Source: an uncultured Ruminococcus sp. (GTDB lineage Bacteria; Bacillota; Clostridia; Oscillospirales; Ruminococcaceae). Taken from it: a stretch of DNA of 8,200 nucleotides. Positions 4,338 to 8,200 of this stretch are shown piece after piece. The notes beneath the pieces were generated by a model. That model had not been told where the DNA came from. It saw only the letters and a program-made list of their open reading frames with translations, and ran no database searches. Position 1 is the first letter of the stretch, and the number at the start of each line of letters is the position of its first letter. The stretch covers positions 1 through 8,200 of the forward strand of contig CAMAIG010000051.1 of the NCBI GenBank assembly GCA_945835085.1, given 5' to 3'. The position numbers were made by a program, and so were the translations under genes.

Positions 4338-6749
4338 TCATTCCTTCACAAATTCCAGCAGCTTTTCTGCAGTTCCTGAGCCGCAGACCGAGTCTATCCT
4401 TGATGTGCCGAAGGTTTCGGCAAAGGCATCAAGGAACAGCTTGTAGCGTTCAAGATATCGTTCTGCATCTGCTTCGCCATAGCTTTCCCTTTGCATAGCG
4501 TCAATAACTATGTCGCCTCTGAAAAAGGTTTCGGCAACTGCCCTGATATACAGCTCCTCGGATATGCTGTTGTACTTTGGCGGAATGACCGCAATGTTTC
4601 CGTCCACACTTATAGTATAACAGCTCTCGTTGGTTTTATACATTTTCTGAGCTGCCTCAAGAAGCTGCTCCAGCTCCTCGCTGTCAGTCTTTATAACTGC
4701 ATAATTTTCGGGGAAAATAAATCCGTATTCTTCTGTATCGACCATTAAATGTCCGTCGGTCGAAACGCTTCCTGTTCCGCCAAGCGCCTTGTAAACATCG
4801 CTGCTGACCATAGAGATCTCATAGTTCATTTTTACAAAGTTTTCGCCGATGGTGCCGGTGTATTCGGGAAGCGGGTCAAATCCGCACTGTCTGAGATAAT
4901 TCAGAGTTTCGGTATGATGCTCCTTGATGATAAATCTGTCGGAACAAATATCCAGGTACCAATGTTTTCCTTCATTGCGGAAATACTGCTCCTCAGTTTC
5001 ATGCATAAGGTCATTTCTCATGCACTCTCCGATAACTTTGCAGAAATCCTCGGGAAGATTTTTCATAGGGATCGTCACATTGCTGTTGTAGCCTCTGCCT
5101 TCATATGACCACTGTGGAGTGAGGGTCACTCCTCCATAACCCAATAAAGCAGATTCAATATTTTTTGCAGCAGAGTATTCGGCTTCGGCACAGCGGTATT
5201 CACGGAATTCCTCCGTCATATCAAGACCCGTGATGATCTCAAAAGATTCCTTGTTAAGGGAAAGATCTCTGACAACAAGCTTGCCTGTTTTCAGTCTGTA
5301 CATTACCCTCATGCTTCTGTGAACAATGGGTTCTTCATATTTGTCAACGCACTTGGAATGTACAGTGATGACCTTATTGATATTTTCGCTTTCCGTAAGC
5401 TTTGCAATGGGCGAATCGGTGGTACTGAATTCTCCGAAGCGCATATTATCTCTTTCGCCAGAAAATCCCGAATAGGAAATGTAAACCTCCGAAACCATGT
5501 TTTCGTCGGGAACGTATTTTCCCGCACCGAAGCAGGCTGTTTCTTCAACGATAAACATGGAGCAGACAGCAGCCGCCATGGTGCAGGCATAGCAGATAAT
5601 GCCCTTTAGAAAATGGGAGAAGCCTCTGTTTCGGATGACCGTGAACACAAGATAGATAATTGCGGTTACTATTATCATCGGAAGGAATGCTTCCGAGAGA
5701 TCCGAGTCTATGCAGAATGCATACACTAAGCATACTAAGCCCAGAGTCATTATTATATGATAAAACGCTCCGAATACTATTGGCTTTCCCGTATCCTCGG
5801 CTTTTCTATTGCGATAGATAAGAAATGCTGCAACAGCGATAACTATTACCGAGATGCTCATTCCCACAAGCCATTTGCCATAGGTCAGAATGGCGGGAAC
5901 ATTTGAAACGCTGCCCGTATCCGACACTTCGTTTTCAAGGGCAAATACAAGTCCTATCGCTCCTCCTATGGGTGATGTATAGGGCAGTATCTTTGCGGTG
6001 TAGAAATCCGCAACAAGGTTATTCACGTTGCTGATTATGCCGTAAATGATTATTGCGATAGTTCCCGGCACAAGTCCGTTTGCAAGGAAGGTATAGATTA
6101 TGCAGTCAAAAAGATTGCCGCAGCAGGACGCAACAAGCGCTGTGAAGAAGTAGAACATTATCATCAGCACTATGCCGCCGACTATTACCTTCAGCACTAT
6201 GGGTGCGGCATCGGAAAACATATTACAGTACCAGGTATCAAATGTGGTGCCGTCATACAGCACTCTCTTAAAGGTCCTGCCGTCGCAGGCAAGGTGTCCG
6301 ATAAGAATTCCTGCCCATGTGAATACAGTCGATATCAGAAAGGGAACTATATAGATGAACAGTCCCGACAATGAATCGGAAACATATCTCTGGGCTGTGG
6401 TCATGGGAAGTGAAAGCCGCATATCCACCATGGATTTTTTGTAAAGATAGGGCATTACGGAAAGTGCGCAGATAATTCCAGCTGCCGCAGCGCCGCAGGT
6501 GGTTGCTGCTGCTATGAAATAATAAGGCTCTGCTCCGCTGTCACTGCCATATACAAGAATATTATAAATAAGCATTCCCAGGGAAAGAGGCGCCGCCGCC
6601 ATATGCAGCACCAGAAGAACTATCATCAGGCGCAAATTGTCCCTTATGTTAAAAGCGGCATTATGAAGCATGGCTTTGGTAAAAAATCCGCTCCTGCCTT
6701 TTTCATTAAGCGTAATTTCCGATGTATTAATTGAGCTGTCCTGCGTCAT
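4338..6749 (-). CDS. ABC transporter permease with large extracytoplasmic C-terminal domain, 803 aa
   Basis: This is the membrane partner of the ATPase encoded just upstream. Hydrophobic segments are visible at about residues 41-66, 77-99, 126-150, 183-209, 217-242, 291-313, 328-346, 353-373 and 382-402. A shorter stretch at 259-272 is probably not a full span. Basic loops (YKKSMVDMR, YRNRK, IRNRG) fit a cytoplasmic N-terminus and leave residues 403-803 outside the cell. That 400-residue half is soluble, mixed and acidic, with no motif I recognise. The frame is open 22 codons further upstream, but the ATG at 6747-6749 has GGAGGG eight bases before it and avoids a spurious hydrophobic N-terminus. 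It overlaps the ATPase gene by 23 bases, implying coupled translation. It resembles ABC-2-type exporters of GntR/YtrA-controlled operons; the substrate is unknown. Confidence 0.87.
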   Translation of the reverse strand: MTQDSSINTSEITLNEKGRSGFFTKAMLHNAAFNIRDNLRLMIVLLVLHMAAAPLSLGMLIYNILVYGSDSGAEPYYFIAAATTCGAAAAGIICALSVMPYLYKKSMVDMRLSLPMTTAQRYVSDSLSGLFIYIVPFLISTVFTWAGILIGHLACDGRTFKRVLYDGTTFDTWYCNMFSDAAPIVLKVIVGGIVLMIMFYFFTALVASCCGNLFDCIIYTFLANGLVPGTIAIIIYGIISNVNNLVADFYTAKILPYTSPIGGAIGLVFALENEVSDTGSVSNVPAILTYGKWLVGMSISVIVIAVAAFLIYRNRKAEDTGKPIVFGAFYHIIMTLGLVCLVYAFCIDSDLSEAFLPMIIVTAIIYLVFTVIRNRGFSHFLKGIICYACTMAAAVCSMFIVEETACFGAGKYVPDENMVSEVYISYSGFSGERDNMRFGEFSTTDSPIAKLTESENINKVITVHSKCVDKYEEPIVHRSMRVMYRLKTGKLVVRDLSLNKESFEIITGLDMTEEFREYRCAEAEYSAAKNIESALLGYGGVTLTPQWSYEGRGYNSNVTIPMKNLPEDFCKVIGECMRNDLMHETEEQYFRNEGKHWYLDICSDRFIIKEHHTETLNYLRQCGFDPLPEYTGTIGENFVKMNYEISMVSSDVYKALGGTGSVSTDGHLMVDTEEYGFIFPENYAVIKTDSEELEQLLEAAQKMYKTNESCYTISVDGNIAVIPPKYNSISEELYIRAVAETFFRGDIVIDAMQRESYGEADAERYLERYKLFLDAFAETFGTSRIDSVCGSGTAEKLLEFVKE

Positions 6750-7623
6750 AACCCATTCCCTCCATTTCGTAAATAAATATTTCCTCAAGGGTAAGAGGAA
6801 TAAGATCAAGAACAATTGGCTCCTTGTCCTTGAATTTTTCTCTGATCTCCTGCTCGGAGCCTTTCATTATAATGTAATGAATGCTCTGGCTTCGGCTGTA
6901 ATGAAGTATTCCGTAGGGTTCAAAATCCTCCTTGGAATAGTCCTTGTTAAATGCAGCCTGTACCTTATGGATATTGCCCTTGATGCTGTCAAGATCACGG
7001 TTGAAGATGACCTTGCCCTGATGGATAAGTGCAACGCTGTCGCAGACCTCGTTTATCTCCTTTAGATTGTGGGAGGAAATAACCGTGGTAAGCTTTCTGT
7101 CAAGCATTGCGTCAACAAGCATTCGCTTAACGATTATCCTCATGGTGGGGTCAAGTCCGTCAAAGGCTTCGTCAAGAAGAAGATAATCCGCACCGCTGGC
7201 AAGTCCCGTGATCACCACAGCCTGCCGCTTCATTCCCTTTGAAAAGCGGTCTATGCGCTTATCCTCGGGAAGCTTAACGGTGTTTCTCAGCTCCTCGAAC
7301 AGCTCCTCGGAAAAGTTCGGATAAAAGCCCTTATAGTATTTTTTCAGGCTCTTTAATGTAAACGACCCGAACTGCACCGTTTCATCATTAATAAAGAAAA
7401 CTCTTTTCTTTATGTCGGTATTGTCGAACACTTCCTGTCCGTCAATAGTTACGCTTCCCGATTCCTGCTTATATATTCCCGAAAGCAGGCGGAGAATTGT
7501 GGATTTGCCCGCACCGTTTGAGCCGAGAAGTCCGAAGGCTGTGCCCTTTGGTATCAGCAGATCAACATTATCGAGAGCGGTAAAATCGCCGAATTTTTTT
7601 GTGGTATTACTTAGCTTTATCAT
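6727..7623 (-). CDS. ABC transporter ATP-binding protein, 298 aa
   Basis: The protein provides ATP hydrolysis for the permease encoded next. Visible motifs in order: Walker A GSNGAGKST (34-42); ABC signature in the FSKGM form (127-131) found in ABC-2 and YtrB-like exporters instead of LSGGQ; Walker B YLLLDEAF (147-154) with catalytic Glu 152; D-loop GLD (156-158); and switch His 185 in SSHNLKE. The Q-loop position appears to be Asn/Asp (VFFINDE, 75-81) rather than Gln. After the ATPase core, a C-terminal extension of about 85 residues has strands such as HYIIMKG and ends EEIFIYEM. The ATG at 7621-7623 has AAAGGAG about eight bases upstream. The gene overlaps the GntR gene by 17 bases and the permease by 23, so the three are probably made in step. 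It may act in export of a toxic compound or lipid; this is inference. Confidence 0.95.
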   Translation of the reverse strand: MIKLSNTTKKFGDFTALDNVDLLIPKGTAFGLLGSNGAGKSTILRLLSGIYKQESGSVTIDGQEVFDNTDIKKRVFFINDETVQFGSFTLKSLKKYYKGFYPNFSEELFEELRNTVKLPEDKRIDRFSKGMKRQAVVITGLASGADYLLLDEAFDGLDPTMRIIVKRMLVDAMLDRKLTTVISSHNLKEINEVCDSVALIHQGKVIFNRDLDSIKGNIHKVQAAFNKDYSKEDFEPYGILHYSRSQSIHYIIMKGSEQEIREKFKDKEPIVLDLIPLTLEEIFIYEMEGMGYDAGQLN

Positions 7624-7993
7624 CTGACAATGCTCCTTTCTCTGAGATAACGCTGTCTATCACGGATATCATGCCTTCTCTGTCAAGCCCTCCGTTAAGG
7701 GCTTCTCTCACTGCTGTCCGAAAACCTTCCGCAGCATTTTTTGCGATAATGGAGTCATTCTTATCCGAAATAAAGCTTCCCCTTCCGGGAACGGAATAGA
7801 TTATCCCGTCACGCTCCAGCATCTGGAACGCCTTTGACACCGTGTTGGGATTAACTCCCAGCTCCTTTGCCAGCTCTCTGACCGAGGGCAGCTTTTCGGA
7901 GGGTGTCAGCTGCTTTTTGACGGTCATTTCGATAACCTTTTTATAGAGCTGTTCATATATCGGAATTCTGCTTTGCAGGTCGATGTCGAACAT
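7607..7993 (-). CDS. GntR-family transcriptional regulator, YtrA-like, 128 aa
   Basis: A short DNA-binding repressor of the YtrA subfamily, which typically controls its own ABC-transporter operon. The N-terminus has the GntR winged helix: IPIYEQLYKKV (10-20), the recognition region LPSVRELAKELGVNPNTVSKAFQMLE (35-60), and the wing YSVPGRGSFI (66-75). The C-terminal part is only about 50 residues, as in YtrA, and is too small for the FadR or UbiC-type ligand domains. The frame extends six codons upstream to TTG, with an in-frame ATG in between. The ATG at 7991-7993 is preceded by AGGGGAG at six bases and gives the family's MFDIDLQS.IPIY opening, so I chose it. Its start overlaps the small membrane protein by 41 bases and its end overlaps the ATPase by 17. 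Confidence 0.94.
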   Translation of the reverse strand: MFDIDLQSRIPIYEQLYKKVIEMTVKKQLTPSEKLPSVRELAKELGVNPNTVSKAFQMLERDGIIYSVPGRGSFISDKNDSIIAKNAAEGFRTAVREALNGGLDREGMISVIDSVISEKGALSDDKAK

Positions 7994-8126
7994 CCTCATC
8001 TCCCCTTTCAAGTTTATAGACCTCGTAAATGCCGCTTATGGCAAGCATCACAAGGGTCAGAAGCATCGCTGCTATCATCACTGCTGCGAAAATATCGCCG
8101 CTTGTGAAAGAATACATACTGTCCAT
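7953..8126 (-). CDS. Small single-pass membrane protein, 57 aa
   Basis: An unrecognised short reading frame upstream of, and overlapping, the GntR gene. It starts MDSMYSFTSGDIF, has one hydrophobic helix (about residues 11-34, AAVMIAAMLLTLVMLAI and flanks) and a short charged tail, YEVYKLERGDED. Its start ATG (8124-8126) carries AAAGGAG at a six-base spacing, one of the best ribosome binding sites in the window. The last 14 or so residues are read in the overlap with the GntR start, so that part of the sequence is constrained by the other frame. It could be a regulatory or accessory subunit of the transporter, or a leader peptide that sets GntR translation by coupling. The strong ribosome binding site and clean membrane helix make it likely to be translated; its function is unknown. 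Confidence 0.65.
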   Translation of the reverse strand: MDSMYSFTSGDIFAAVMIAAMLLTLVMLAISGIYEVYKLERGDEDVRHRPAKQNSDI

Positions 8127-8145
8127 TTCCTGCTCCTTTCAACTA

Positions 8146-8174
8146 ATACTAATCTTTAACCAACCTATAGACAA
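8146..8174 (-). promoter_or_regulatory. Candidate promoter of the GntR-ABC operon
   Basis: On the minus strand TTGTCT (8169-8174) is followed after 17 bases by TAGTAT (8146-8151). The -10 box lies in a tandem ATTAGT-ATTAGT repeat. The start would fall near 8139, just before the small protein's ribosome binding site. It conflicts with the possibility that the segment is the end of an upstream gene, although both can be true. Confidence 0.35.
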
Positions 8175-8199
8175 ATCCGACAGCTATAACGCAGCCACT
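8149..8199 (-). CDS. Possible C-terminal end of an upstream membrane protein (partial)
   Basis: One minus-strand frame is open from the window edge and reads SGCVIAVGFVYRLVKD before a TAG stop at 8149-8151. A hydrophobic stretch ending in basic residues resembles the last membrane helix of a larger protein. The other two frames stop soon after the edge. The stop lies 22 bases before the small membrane protein, a normal intra-operon distance. Sixteen codons are too few to be sure. Confidence 0.35.
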   Translation of the reverse strand, partial: SGCVIAVGFVYRLVKD

Positions 8200-8200
8200 C

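Noticed and set aside
6750..6815. 22-residue hydrophobic extension of the permease
   Set aside because: It is an out-of-frame reading of the ATPase 3' end; the ATG at 6747-6749 has a proper ribosome binding site.

Overview
The window looks like Firmicutes DNA, most likely class Clostridia, with a Ruminococcus-type (Oscillospiraceae) bacterium as my best guess. The reasons are a mid-GC composition, strong AGGAGG-type ribosome binding sites, TTGACA/TATAAT promoter elements, and the gene order ylxM-ffh-rpsP-khpA-rimM, which is the Gram-positive signal-recognition-particle (SRP)/ribosome operon. The genus is inference from protein flavour only. Every gene I can support lies on the minus strand, so transcription runs from high to low coordinates. 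No RNA genes, CRISPR arrays, insertion sequences or phage genes were seen, and no gene-free stretch exceeds 300 bases.

Right part (about 8200 to 4338): a compact transporter cassette. It begins with the tail of a possible membrane protein at the window edge, followed by an overlooked 57-residue single-pass membrane protein with a good ribosome binding site. A short GntR-family repressor of the YtrA type comes next, then an ABC ATPase, then an 803-residue permease with about nine membrane segments and a very large extracytoplasmic C-terminal half. Successive genes overlap by 41, 17 and 23 bases, which indicates translational coupling. The layout fits an autoregulated efflux or envelope-stress ABC system; the substrate is unknown.

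Middle (4337 to 3700): a 133-base spacer with two inverted repeats, a small secreted lipoprotein with an acidic 11-residue repeat, and a strong intrinsic terminator. The terminator separates this half from a near-consensus promoter that drives the SRP operon. A 24-base inverted repeat lies over the predicted transcription start.

Left part (3680 to 1): ylxM, ffh, a 72-residue two-pass membrane protein resembling the immunity-17 family, rpsP, khpA, a membrane-anchored ankyrin-repeat protein, and the 5' end of rimM. The core genes handle co-translational membrane targeting (YlxM, Ffh), the small ribosomal subunit (S16, RimM) and RNA binding (KhpA). The two membrane proteins are accessory genes inside this housekeeping operon and are its most unusual feature. 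The start codon of rimM lies inside the end of the ankyrin gene.
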